Shown here one piece after another: positions 53,040 to 64,000 of a DNA stretch of 64,000 nt (positions within the stretch are counted from its first letter, which is position 1; every line of letters starts with the position of its first letter). Made by a program: the position numbers and the translations under genes. Below the pieces are notes generated by a model. It saw only the letters and a list, made by a program, of their open reading frames with translations, had not been told where the DNA came from and did no database searches. The DNA is from Hermodice carunculata (lineage: Eukaryota > Annelida > Polychaeta > Eunicida > Amphinomidae), in the NCBI GenBank assembly GCA_964020975.1, contig OZ026613.1, positions 118,519,185 to 118,583,184 of the forward strand. Direction: 5' to 3'.

Positions 53040-54110
53040 CCACCATGCCAAGGCATAAAACTGATGATGAAATGGAAGGTGAGATATAACTACGTTTTAG
53101 AAGAGGTAAGAAGGCCGAGCGGATTTGGTATCAGGTTAAAAAGACGGTTAAAATGTATCACTTATCACAATATATAGAGTGAAGAATCCCACAGGGAAAG
53201 AACTTTGTATGGCGGCTAGAGCGCCCTCTGGAAGCCAAAACATCGAGTTCCCTAGAACATGTGTAACAGGTGAAAATGGTGTAGGCGTTAGCCTGGGAAC
53301 AGTCAACAGGGTTGAAGAATAAAATAATCAAATGTAAACTGAGAAAAAAATGTCGTGTCCGTCAGCTTACAATGCACAAGACACAAAAGCAGAAGAATTG
53401 ATTATGGAAGCTGTGTCTGAAACTGGCTACAGGAAGGTGGGGAAATGTTGTCACGTCTGGTAAAGCAATGTTCTGTTTTGGCGATTGTTATGATCAAAGG
53501 AATGTGAGCTGTGTTCGTCATGAAGATAAAGCAGATGACAAACTACAGTCAATAAATGATGATTTTGCTCCTGGCTTTACGGTATCGGCCGGAGTGTGTT
53601 CCCTGGCAAAACTAGTCTTCAGTTTATTCGACAGAGCTGAATACACAATACTCTATACAACATGTTGTAAAGCCATTCCTGAGGTATGATATTCCCAGAG
53701 TGTTTCTTGAGAAGAGAGAGGACATGATATTCCGCTAGGGCAATGCATCACGCCATATGGACAAAACACTCATGTATTCCTTCCGATAAACAATATCAAC
53801 TATATGAAACTGGAAGACTGGATCCTCAAGTCTCTTGATGCAGCTCCGATGGACTTCAGTATCTGGAGAATACTGAAATGAAATTTACAGACGCAGAAAA
53901 TCCGCACCCTGGCCTGGTGTGGTCTGAAAGCGGCTGTCAAAAAAGAGTGGGAGGCATCATGCAAGTCCATAGTATACAGAGCATTCCGTACATGTTCTAA
54001 GTGCAGACTGATACATAATACACATGGATCACAAATGGAATATTTGCTGAAATGAAAATTGTTAACTTGCAAATTCCTTGTCCAAATTAAAGGTCTATCG
54101 AGAACGAAAA
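53040..54110 (+). pseudogene. mariner/Tc1-like transposase relic
   Basis: The start ATG at 53045 lies in a perfect Kozak-like context (GCCGCCACCATGCC). An N-terminal helix-turn-helix-like piece (GVSLGTVNRVEE, about 53280-53315) precedes the catalytic-domain fragments: DFAPGFTVSAGVCS (about 53560), the degenerate GNASRH-type site where QDNAxxH is expected (about 53740, catalytic Asp replaced by Gly), NNINYMKLEDWILKSLDAAPMDFSIW (about 53790-53870, third catalytic Asp retained) and LKAAVKKEWEAS (about 53930). The wording of these blocks is typical of mariner-type DDE transposases. Many stops and at least three frame changes make it inactive. Terminal inverted repeats were not identified. Confidence 0.8.
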
Positions 54111-55414
54111 TGATTTAGGGAGTTTTTATTTTTTATGTTAATCCAATACAATATACTGTTCAATGAATACACCACAAGAAACCCTGGCTGCGCAATGTTT
54201 CAACAGAGATAACAAGGAACATTAAAAGCCAAAAATTCAACATGAGTTCAACTAACTACACACATCCATGATTGAAGAGGTTGAAAAAAGACACACTGCA
54301 CTAATATGCTTTACTACATAGCGATAAGATGTCTTAACTATTAAATATGTCTTTACCTGCAGCACTTTGGAACATAAAGGTGTCCAAGGATATGGAAGCA
54401 TCGACCCACCAAACGTATTCCCTTTACGTTTGAGGATCTGGCCAACGTATTTAGAGAAAGCTTTCCATGTGTGAATATAAATCAGCTTCTTTGTAAAATA
54501 CTAACAAGATTTTCTATCCAGTAGTTGTGCCTGCTTTACCTTAAATTAATTATTTACAGACTATGGCATCAGGTAGATCACATTGGGATAGAGCTGCCTG
54601 CTTTGGTATTAAATGGGGTGTAATGGGCTTCATTTGGCCAGAACTTAGGCCCAAGATTATTGTGTGAGCCTGGCCTTCACGTTGTTTGGAATAAAATGTA
54701 ATTATTCCATATCTAGAAATTAATTAAATTTATACCTGTACAGAATATAATTTTATTCCTTGTAGCTCAAGTTGCGCAACTGCTTTGATGTTAATATTTA
54801 TAAAGACTAAAGTACCTGTGGGTTTACAGAAAAATATGAAAATAAAGGATCTACGTATAATATTGTAACTGTTTAGTTCATATCTGTTCTCAACATTTTA
54901 AATATGACTGTGATACAACTCTTCTTAACCAACCAGGCAAAGCTATCTTTATAACTGACAGAAATTAAAATTGAAAAAGGGGGGTAATGATAACTTGAGA
55001 ATACCAAAGTTGACCTCAGACATTTCATGGTTTCAGGGGTGTCAGTCAGTACGATGGTTGGATCCATGGAGTCTTGTATGCGGGCAGGAACGGAACCTTT
55101 CAGCCATGTATCTTGTACACCGACAAATGTTCACCAGAGCTCCAGCTTTCAATCATGATACATTTATCAGTTTAGAGACCACGCTATGTTTGTCAAACAC
55201 CATAATTGCTTATTTTAGCAATTATGTTACATAGGAATAAAATATGCGGCACTGTCAATAAAACTATATCCATTGCACTAAAAAAGTCACACAAATACAT
55301 TGAATGCAATTTAGTAATGAATAATATATATAATTGTTTAGAAGATCCAGTAGGCGAGAGTACAATATTTATGTGTAATAAACGTTTTTAGTGATTTTAC
55401 ATGTGGTTTCGTGA
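54111..55414. other. Non-coding stretch
   Basis: No gene or repeat is recognised. Confidence 0.55.
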
Positions 55415-56575
55415 TCTGTTTAAAGTGATTCTTTCTAAAACCATACTGACGATTGTAAAATAAGCTATTATTTGTGAAGTATTGGAATAATTGCAAATGG
55501 AAAATTATTTCAAATACTTTAGAGATTGACGGAAGGAGATATATGGGTGTGTAATTATTGAAGTAATGTTGATCATATTTTTTCTATGTATCGGGAATAC
55601 TTTACCATTTTTCAATTTGTTTGGAAAGGCCCCATTTATTAATATCTGGTTGATTAAAGCAGTTAGGGGCTTACTGATATCATCAGAGCACAATTTGAGA
55701 AGAATTACCGATATGTTATCTATTCCAGCACTTCTTTTTGGATTTAGTTTATCTATTACTTTCTTAATTTGTTTTTCCTCAACGTGAGTGAAGAGACCTG
55801 TTTATACCCGGTTGTACTGAACTTTTCGAGACCGTAGTTAAATAGGCATTCATTGTTGGCCTGATTGTCCAATCAGCAAGTAGCTGAATTGGGCCCACTC
55901 TGTCATATGTTTACAACGGATGCCACGACAAACGTAAGTGATTAAAGCATGGATAGTGCTGAACAGTGCAAATCTTTTACCTAAAATGTCACATCAGTGG
56001 TGAAACGTATAGTTTGCTGACGGTGTTATTTTTCGTTAAAACCAACTACATCTTGTGTTTTACTTTCTTATCCTTCCACGTGTAATCCGGCGAGCGTTGT
56101 CGAGCACAAAATATCAACAAAGCAGGGTGCGCTTCCCGAAGTGAACCGAATAAAACCGAGTCCCATGAACTTGTCTATTGCCATGGGGAATCAACGTTTA
56201 TATTTTGCAGATAAGTTTGAAAATGTTTTTTCCCTTGGGTATCTATTTTCTCAGCTAAAGATTGGCCTATATTCACAAAAAAATAATTAATTGTCACATC
56301 CGCAACAGACTATAATTAGTCATATCATATGTATTATTGTCACTTGATCTATTAACTTAAGTTTTGTAATATCTGCTATCATTCAGCCTACAGTATAATA
56401 TTAGAAATCTTACAGCGTATGAGTTTAAACATAGTAATTAAGCATAATGTAATTTTAAGGTGGCCTACATGTCAGCAACTCCCCAGAGTCTTAATGTATG
56501 GTCTCCTGGTTTAAAACTCATTAATGTATTCTTGTAACACATTGTGTAACGTTGCTTAGACAAAAATATAGCTAT
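55415..56575. mobile_element. Rearranged LINE copy: inverted internal piece joined to sense 3' end
   Basis: 55424-55793 and 56186-56283 are minus-strand copies of reverse transcriptase sequence corresponding to 40391-40868 of the near-intact element (shared text such as TTCTTTCTAAAACCATACTG). From 56284 to 56575 the strand flips and the sequence matches the last coding bases and 3' UTR of the same element read from its own sense strand (CTTGTAACACATTGTGTAA, GAAATCTTA-AGCGTATGAG). The tail (CTAT)n follows. About 1.3 kb between the two source segments is missing. This order, inverted upstream piece then sense 3' end then tail, is the signature of twin priming described for L1. Confidence 0.8.
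55794..56185. mobile_element. About 390-bp insertion within the rearranged LINE
   Basis: LINE homology stops after CAACGTGAGTGAA at about 55793 and resumes at about GAATCAACG near 56186. The intervening sequence is not LINE-like, has no long open frame and shows no clear terminal repeats. It could be a small non-autonomous element or filler DNA. It contains CTGAATTGGGCCCACTCTG-type unique text only. Confidence 0.5.
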
Positions 56576-56663
<88 letters not shown>

Positions 56664-56685
56664 CCTATCTATCTATCTGTCTGTC

Positions 56686-56725
<40 letters not shown>

Positions 56726-56732
56726 TCTATTG

Positions 56733-56774
<42 letters not shown>

Positions 56775-56782
56775 AATCTATC
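56576..56782 (+). repeat. (CTAT)n/(CTGT)n microsatellite, tail of rearranged LINE
   Basis: About 200 bp of CTAT with a CTGT block (about 56677-56706) and a few interruptions, starting GCTATTCTATCTATC straight after the LINE 3' end. The parent family tail is CTATT. Here it has shifted to a four-base unit. Confidence 0.95.
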
Positions 56783-57464
56783 TATCAATGTTTCAACAAG
56801 TATGTTTATGTAAGGAGTCCATTTAAAGAACTGGAAACCTTGGTAGAAATATCCAAAAATTATAAAAGCAACACACGCTTTTATTTGCATGCCTCTTGTT
56901 TGTTTGTTTTGTTTTTTGTAAAATATTCGACCATAAGCTGATCAGGATTTCGTGCCTATTGCAGGCATGTACAAAGTAATGCTTTAAGACACCATTTTAA
57001 ATCCATACCCTATATTTAACTCATACAATCTTTAACTCTTTGCTGCTGCATGCATTTCATATATGGCTCATTATGACTCTGCCAAGCGGACCATTTTTCC
57101 ACATTATGCATGTCTTTCTGGCTTCTTATTTTTTCAGCTATAATTTGTTTTGATGTGTTGCCTTGGTAGGTACATAATACCTTTCAAAAGAGGTTGTCTT
57201 TTTTCAATTTTACAATGCAAGATATACTATTTATATCACCAAAAATCATACTCAGATAGCCTAAAGCCTGCTCTGTATTATAAAAGGATTCACATGAGCA
57301 ATGAATAAATGCATCGCTCTGTGCTTGCATGTTTTGGGTGTCCAGTAAATCCTTCAGTTATTGAGCATGTCGAATTTTAACAGATTTTAGCATCACCCTA
57401 TGTATATCGATCTGAGTCTACTATCCCTATAACAGAAATGCTTGTGTAAACATCTGGTGATAAT
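56783..57464. other. Non-coding stretch
   Basis: No gene is recognised. Confidence 0.55.
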
Positions 57465-57862
57465 CTGACACACTGGTCTTGTAGGTTGTGTGCTGAGACA
57501 AAGGCAGAGTAAGTTACACTGAAACTGGCCCACAGGTCGTGTAAGGTGTGCTGACATATTGGTATAGTAGGTTACACTGAAACTGACCCAAAAGTCCTGT
57601 AAGGTATGGTGACATATTGGTATAGTAGGTTAGACTAAAGCTGGCCCACAGGTCCTGTAAGGTGTGGTGACATATAGATCTAGCAGGTTACACTAAAGCT
57701 GGCCCACAGGTCCTGTAGGTTGTTGTGACATATAGGTCTAGTAGGTTGCTCTAAAGCTGGTCCAAAGGTCATGTAAGGTGTGGTGACATATAGATCTAGC
57801 AGGTTACACTAAAGTTGGCCCACAGGGCCTGTAAGGTGTGAACATATAGGTCTAGTAGGTAA
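57465..57862 (+). repeat. 58-bp minisatellite, about seven copies
   Basis: The unit runs GGTCCTGTAAGGTGTGGTGA, CATATAGGTCTAGTAGGTTA, CACTAAAGCTGGCCCACA. Inner copies are more alike than outer ones. Confidence 0.9.
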
Positions 57863-59579
57863 CGTGAGACGTTCACTTCAGGGATGCTTCCATGAAGTCA
57901 TGATAACACCTAAGATGTGGTTCTTTAAGGCTTCCATCTCTTTTAAATGGACAGGTTGCAATTGATTTTGTCTGGCTTACCATTCAGTATTACTTGGAAC
58001 ATAGTAGAATCCAGTTTTTTGTCAATTTTTCTCTCGTCCCCGGAATTGTAGATGGTAAGCAAGTAAATTGTCGGAGTGACAAAGGTTTCACAATTTGAAT
58101 TTTTACCACAAGACTTAAATCTATGGTTTGGAAACGTATTTAATGTATGCTAAAATCGTTTTAACTCTAGGTTTAATGTTAGAATGTTGTGGATTTTCAA
58201 GGATTCGTGTTGCTTGTGCTTCAACAATTGAAATTGGTCCTCTAATTAGTTTGAACTAAACTACTTGGCCTAGACTTCACGTGATTGTCTCTGTTCCTAG
58301 TTTCAGAATTTGATTTTTTTTTCAGTTTAACTGTACTCATGACATTTTGTCGAATTTATATAACCGTTATTTTTTTTTCTAAAAGACTGTTCATCGTACT
58401 TTAAAAATAGATTTGTTCCATTTGTCTAATGACGTAACTGGTAGATCTAAAGATGAATTGTCATGCCTTTTGTGTTATAGTGTAACCATATGTTATTGGC
58501 CAGACTCTGCACATCGAATGAACAGATGTGTGCAGGTGTGGAATTATTGTCTTGAAATACTCAATGTTGCTGGTGCATAACCATTGAATAAAACAGAGCA
58601 AGATATATGTTTATCAACCATTTGTAAAACAATGTATCGAAACAGAAGTATTTTCATTTTTTTTTGTTGAACCGCCATCATAAGTATTCAAAGGCTTTTC
58701 AAAATTCAATTTTACTGAACTAATTGGTGTAATCTTCATTACATTAATGACTGTTATGTTCAGAATTTGGCGCCATTTTTTTCAAAATTCACAAAGAAAC
58801 TGGTCTAATCACACTGTATAAAATTGTGAAACAGCCTTCATCCCCACAGCCAATGACTGCAATTATTTTATAATCTGTTTGGAGCAGAGAATTTGCCACC
58901 ATGTGTTGAAAACATACTTATTCTGTTTGGGCACTTAAGTTACATACCATGGCACTACTGTGGAGAGTGAGTACTCATTTCTGGCAGCTTTCTGCTACTG
59001 CATTCATGTAAAAGGCATATGTCTTAATCCAGACGTCTTCACAAAATTGCACCGACAACTTACCAGAGCCTGGGGATGTATTGGTTAACATTGACTTAAT
59101 GGTGTCTGCAATTTACTCTCCTGGTGATGATCATAAACGTTTTATCAGTTACATTTCTGACAATTTTGGAGTTCCACATGGAAGAGGCATCTGTAAATCT
59201 TCATTATTGACCATATTAAACTTAAAGGTATATATGTTGGCACAATTTAACCTTTTCCTTTAAAACATCTCTTATGGTAGCTATTTGTGGATGTTTTTTT
59301 GTTTTGTTTTTATGTAATCTATCATTTTGCTATTTTAATATTTTTTTTAATTAATAAAAAAGTGCTATGATTCTACTCATACGAGCGAGCCCTGATCCAG
59401 ACCATGGCTCCCGTAAGTTACTCTTTAATCAAGTGCACGTCTTCCCTTCTTAGAATTAAATGCGTCCCTAATGCCCTGATTATTCAAATGAGGATCAATG
59501 AGCTACCTTTACTGCAATGTTTCATGATGATTATGAAATACCTCTTTTTCTAAAATGATGGATTGTGTTTCCACTTTTT
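57863..59579. other. Non-coding stretch
   Basis: Short frames only. No domain, splice pattern or repeat is recognised. Confidence 0.55.
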
Positions 59580-60560
59580 CTACCTCCCACAATAGTCTGT
59601 GTCTGTGGTTGATGACTATGTTCTTATATCTACCGTTATAGTCCCTTACTGTGGTCAGTGTCGGCGTCCCTATATATACCTGACATATTATGACATAGTG
59701 TTAGTGTCCCTGTCCCAGCCATAATAGTTTGTGTCTGAGGCTAATGTCGGTATCACTCTACCTGCCATTATAGTCAGTGTCCTGGCTAATGTAAGTGTCC
59801 CTGTATCTGCCATTATGGTCTGCATCTCAGGCTAATGTCGTTTTCCCTCTATCTGTTATTATGGTATGTATCCATGGCTAGTGTTGGTGTCCCTCTACCT
59901 GCAATTATCGTTTGTGTCCCTAGTTAATGTCGTTGGCCCTCTACCTGCCAGTATAGTCTTTATGCATGGGTAATGTTGATGTCCCGATACCTGCCAGTAT
60001 AGTTTGTTCCTGTGGCTTATATCAGTGCCCCTGTACCTACTGGTTTAGCCTGTGTGCGTGGCTAGGGTTAGTGTCCTTCTACCTGCCATTGTGGTTTGTG
60101 TCTGAGGCTAATGCCGGTGTCCCTCTACCTGCCATTATAGTTTCTGTCTGTGGCTAGTGTCAGTGTTCCTCTGCCTGACTTTATAGTCTGTGTCCATGGC
60201 AAGTGTAGGTGTCCCTGTGTCTGCCATTATAGTCTGTGTCTCAGGCTAATGTCTATGCCCCTCTACCTGCCCTATAGTCTGTCTCCATGGCTAAAGTCGA
60301 TACTCCTCTACCTGCCCTTATAGTCTGTGTCCATGGCTAATGTCGATACCCCTCTACCTGCCATTATAGTCTGTGTCCATGGCTAAAGTCGATGCCCTTT
60401 TACCTGCCATTATGGTCTGTGTCCAGAGCTAGTGTTGGTGTCCTTGTACATGCTGGTTTAGCCTGTGTCCAAGGTGAGTGTTGGTGTCACTGTATATGCT
60501 TTAATAGTCTGTCTGTGTTGGTCTCGGTGGTCTTGTACCTGCTATAACAGTCGGTTTAAT
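59580..60560 (+). repeat. 46-bp minisatellite, about 21 copies
   Basis: The unit runs GGCTAATGTCGGTGTCCCTC, TACCTGCCATTATAGTCTGT, GTCCAT. Copies vary in length and sequence, indicating an old array. Long frames within it are repeat artefacts. Confidence 0.95.
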
Positions 60561-62097
60561 AAATGGAAAAATTTACTAACCCTAAGGGCCGAAGTGTCAT
60601 TTGACCTCTTTCAAGTCCAATAACCAAAATGCAAAGTGAAAAGAAATATGTATTTCATTTCAATGCATGAAACTTTTTTTTTTAATTCTAAATCTTTTAC
60701 ATGTATTTGTATTATAACATGAATAACGCATTACAATTGTTTAAATTTGAGCCCTTTGAGGCAATATCCAAAAACGGCAGTAAAAATCTGTCTTCTGTAT
60801 AAAAAACGAAACTTATATGGATTTATAACAGCCTCTACTTATTTTTCCCATGAAACATTGAAAAAAAAATGGAAATAAGCACCAAGCAGTAACATCTGTA
60901 TTTTTCATTTTCTATATCATGCTCAGAATATTCGTTTCCATGTAATTCTATGTACACATGTTTCATATATGGACAGGATGTGCAGTGCGCTTGGTGCACT
61001 TCCAGCATCATTGAGAAAGCGCAGTGCACTTAAGTGAACTTCCAGCCGCATTCACATATTTATATATCAAATATGATGTAACCCAGAATTTGCACTCTGG
61101 TGCACGTTTCCCATCACTTTTAGGGGCAGTGCATTTTGCAGTTTTCGGCACTTCCTTATGACCTGGGAAATGAAATGTGAAAATTGATTGTGTATTTAGC
61201 TGGTGTATATTATTGTGCACAAATTGAACACTGCAAAACAATATTTTGCTGTTTTCAGTTTTATGTACAGAGGTTTTTCTCAAAATTGAAGCATAAACAA
61301 AAATGATTTTGAATTCAAAAGATTCATTGAAACCTACGTCTTCATTCGATTCAATCCGTTCAATTCATTAAAACCAATCTGTCATGGCCAGTCCGCTTAG
61401 AGCAATATATAAATATTTTCCATTACAGTAAAGTATTAGCAATTTATCAATTATTTTAGAAATATTTAGATCACCACAACTCTTTCAATTCCATGACTGC
61501 GTTTTCGGAGCATAATATTTGTCACGTTATTAAAGAAAGGAGTGTTACAATGGTTTATGTTAGGAAAGTCAGCTTTTCTAATATCGCCCGATTAATCAGT
61601 CATTTAAACCAAAAAAAAGTGCTAAATGCAGACTTTTATCCAAGAATCTTCCAGAAGCTTTAAACCCTCCACTTATGATTCATTTATTAACATTATCTGC
61701 ACACTCAATGCAATTTATTATTTGAATTACATAGTTGAGATGTGAATGATCTTTTGAGAGGAAGTGATTACATAAGAATCTACTCAATTTATTGTTAGCT
61801 ATGTTCAATTTATGCTGACAAAATCTTGCTTCAACTGTTTGAATTCCCATTCCTGTTTACTGAATATTGCAGTTAATGCATCTGAAAACATAAATAACAT
61901 GTTTTGAGTTGTAGTTTAGAGTGAGGTGACTTTGCTCTATGCATTTTAATTGTAAAGGCTTTTTTCAGTTATTTGCTTGCAATTCCTTTTTTTTTTGGTT
62001 TCAATAAAAAAGAACTGACAGAGTATACAGTGGCAGGTTTGGTCAAATCCAATATCTGAAGTTCGAGGCAATCCTTGCAGCGGCTCAAACCTTTGTT
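60561..62097. other. Non-coding stretch
   Basis: No gene is recognised. AT-rich, with several A or T runs. Confidence 0.55.
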
Positions 62098-62165
62098 GCA
62101 GTTCGTGGCTAGGGTCATGGTCCCTGTGCCTACCATAGTAATCTGTGTCATAGCTAGCGACAGTG
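62098..62165 (+). repeat. Detached copy of the 46-bp minisatellite
   Basis: About one and a half units (CGTGGCTAGGGTCATGGTCC, CTGTGCCTACCATAGTAATC, TGTGTCATAGCTAG) lie 1.5 kb beyond the main array, presumably separated by later insertion or by decay of intervening units. Confidence 0.75.
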
Positions 62166-62924
62166 TTTATGTTCGCTCCTTTTATTCTCGATATTTACCC
62201 TAAGGTGTACCAACGCAGGTATAAAGGTTTTGTTTGGTGCCCTCAGATGGTACCAATTTTCAGTCTGGCTCATGGACTAATTGCACTTTGGATAAGGTAT
62301 GCATATTGGTCACTCGATAAATGAGATGCATTGAATTTTTATAAATCTTGTGTGCGTTTCTTTTATGTTCATGCCAATATCATGACAGGAACAACACCAT
62401 CAGTATGGAGGATATTTGGTTTTCTTTTTAAAAGGCCACTCAGCAGAATTCTAGAAACTGAAAACTCCAACCTGTATTGGATCAACATAGGGTGTCTTGT
62501 TTTGTTTTATACAAACAGGAATAACAGTGCACATCTTCCATGTTGTTATGAAAGAAAACCATAATTCAATCTCTTTACACTCAGAGCTGATCTAGTCGCT
62601 GTCTACGTCTTAACCTATAAATGTTTTGACATATTATCAGTTTCAATTAAAAAGTTTGAAAATTTGGCCTTCAACAGCGAAATAAAAATATAAACAAGTC
62701 ATCAGCATGACACCAGAAAACATGTTTCACTGCCTTACATTCATGGACATGCTTTTTTACATGATGGTGGCTGCCTGCAATTATGCAAACACACTCTCTT
62801 TGGGAAAAATGTCTCCATACAGCTAATAAATTGTATTAGGTATGTAATGTTAACTCTCAAATAACATTGCCAAGAACTCTATGTATGGCCAATATATCTG
62901 ACACAGTTAAGTTGGGTTACTCAC
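62166..62924. other. Non-coding stretch
   Basis: No gene is recognised. Confidence 0.5.
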
Positions 62925-63084
62925 TTGATTCTTCCAAAACACCTGATGGCCCAGGTGCGCCATCTCGTGGTTCCAATGGATCCAATGGTGGCTCCTTGTG
63001 TCCCTGTTTCTTTGTTCTTCCCTCCTCCTCTGACAACCTTTTAGCATGATATTTAGAGTTCAGAGCTGTGTGAACCTTTGTGAG
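62925..63084 (-). CDS. Candidate internal exon
   Basis: Between a TAG that could end an acceptor (63085-63087) and a consensus donor A|GTGAGT (62924-62919) lies a 160-nt open frame. It would encode a charged, proline-rich, probably disordered segment (KRLSEEEGRTKKQGHKEP, then PLEPRDGAPGPSGVLEES). The pyrimidine tract before the acceptor is weak. No domain is recognised and no partner exon was found. A CTCF-like core (minus strand of 62956-62970) lies within it. Confidence 0.25.
62956..62970 (-). promoter_or_regulatory. CTCF-like motif
   Basis: The minus strand reads CCACGAGATGGCGCA, a very good match to the animal CTCF core (CCAxxAGRxGGCGC). Motif match only. Confidence 0.4.
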
Positions 63085-64000
63085 CTACCACTGTTCTAGT
63101 ACTACTCACGACTACCTTTTTGCGGAAAATCTTTAGATATTAGAGTCGACCAAACATGCCACTATATAATCTGTCAGTCCTAATTTATTGAAACCAAAAT
63201 GAGTCACAAGCAAGTTACTGAGACAATAATTATTTTCTAAGCGGTCCTGGACTCTTCAGGAAAAGGATAGCTGACATGTGATCTATGAATACCTGTGGAA
63301 ATGTGGAAGTTCTGTAGAGCCAGTCGTTTTGGCTTGACATTGAAATTTCCAACATGAAGTCTGGCCTATCAAATTGCAGGCAGAGGGAGGACAGTACCCA
63401 CCAGGCAATCCTTGCTTGGTATTGAGCTGTAAGAGTTGATCCAGTGATCACTTCTGATTCTCCCTCATTGGGAAAAATTAAGGAAATGGATTTACAGAAC
63501 CACTTTATGGCAGCCTGGGATGACCATGACAATCGTTTTGGTTGTCACCACCAACTTGGTCATTGCAGCAAAATGCTGGGCCTTGGACTCTGACTCCATC
63601 GAGTCTTTTCCCACAGCTCCACCAAACAAGCATAAATGATCTCACATGGATCACTCCATGGCCTAGAAGGCCATTCTGTCTACACCTGAAACTTGGAAGA
63701 GTAAGGAGAGGAGACAATGCAGTCACAAACAGGGCAATAGGTGATGACCTCATGGGAACCTTGATCACCCAGCTTAATTAAAGGTGATGACCAGTGCTCC
63801 TTTGGTCGGTGACCTGAGGCTCTCATCAGTCATGGAGTCTATGACTAGGACTGCACAGATTCAAGTGGGTCTGTTCAGGGCCCTGACTGCTCCCTCTCAG
63901 CCCATAACTGCAGAGTCTACTCCAAAGAGGCAGGCTAAGCACCTTTTGGATCTCTTGAGATTTTGGAATTCTGGATCTGAGCACTTGGAATCTAGTCTTG
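63085..64000. other. End region with an open frame running off the window
   Basis: From about 63778 to the window end, the plus strand stays open for 74 codons. The product is rich in Ser, Leu and Thr (LRLSSVMESM, then RQAKHLLDLLRFW) with no recognised domain. On the minus strand, 63230-63532 and 63505-63768 are also open. Base composition is less AT-rich than the preceding 6 kb. Something coding may begin here, but I cannot name it. Confidence 0.3.

Noticed and set aside
63230-63768. Retroelement or recombinase coding region on the minus strand
   Set aside because: I tried to read WP-RPW and similar scraps as a known retroelement domain, but no ordered set of motifs appeared.

Overview
The window is animal nuclear DNA: AT-rich, dense in simple repeats, with no operon-like gene packing. 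It holds no host gene that I can recognise with confidence. The transposon content (several CR1/L2/Jockey-type LINE lineages with simple-repeat 3' tails, a tRNA-derived SINE, a mariner-like transposase relic and a TTAA-flanked foldback element) fits a non-vertebrate metazoan, probably a marine invertebrate. The phylum cannot be fixed from this sequence. I saw no long terminal repeats and no capsid or envelope genes.

Layout. 1-5.98 kb is non-coding apart from homopolymers and an (AT)n tract. 5.98-8.13 kb is a minus-strand LINE relic whose 3' tail is a long (TAG)n tract; it abuts a perfect 90-bp palindrome. 8.2-14 kb holds (AT)n tracts, a tRNA-derived SINE (10.7 kb) and 41-bp and 42-bp minisatellites. 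14.15-17.1 kb has an open frame with an exact 84-bp in-frame duplication, followed by a decayed plus-strand LINE. 17.1-25.4 kb is mostly microsatellites, minisatellites and small hairpin elements.

25.4-28.2 kb is the most interesting locus. A minus-strand LINE, with its own (ATAG)n tail, is split by a 1.68-kb foldback element. That element has about 700-bp inverted arms that differ by roughly 2.5%. Each arm starts with a conserved short first exon encoding a SAP-like DNA-binding motif with a GTAAGT splice donor, and the insertion is flanked by TTAA(A) on both sides.

28.5-29.7 kb is a 47-bp minisatellite rich in dyads. 34.8-35.2 kb is a cluster of hairpins. 35.66-37.1 kb is a 5'-truncated plus-strand LINE. 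38.8-42.66 kb is a near-intact minus-strand LINE (endonuclease plus reverse transcriptase) with two frameshifts. 45.2-48.4 kb is a decayed plus-strand relative of it. 48.4-50.15 kb is a LINE of another lineage ending in (CTAT)n, followed by an orphan LINE-like 3' end. A short reverse-transcriptase scrap lies at 51.0-51.4 kb and a mariner-like relic at 53.0-54.1 kb. 55.4-56.8 kb is a rearranged copy of the 38.8-kb LINE family: an inverted internal piece joined to a sense 3' end and tail, as expected from twin priming. 57.4-60.6 kb is minisatellite. The final kilobase has a weak candidate exon and an open frame running off the end.

There is no pathway here. The common thread is retrotransposition: at least four LINE lineages end in different short tandem repeats, and these ends coincide with many of the window's largest microsatellites, which suggests that LINE tails seed them.
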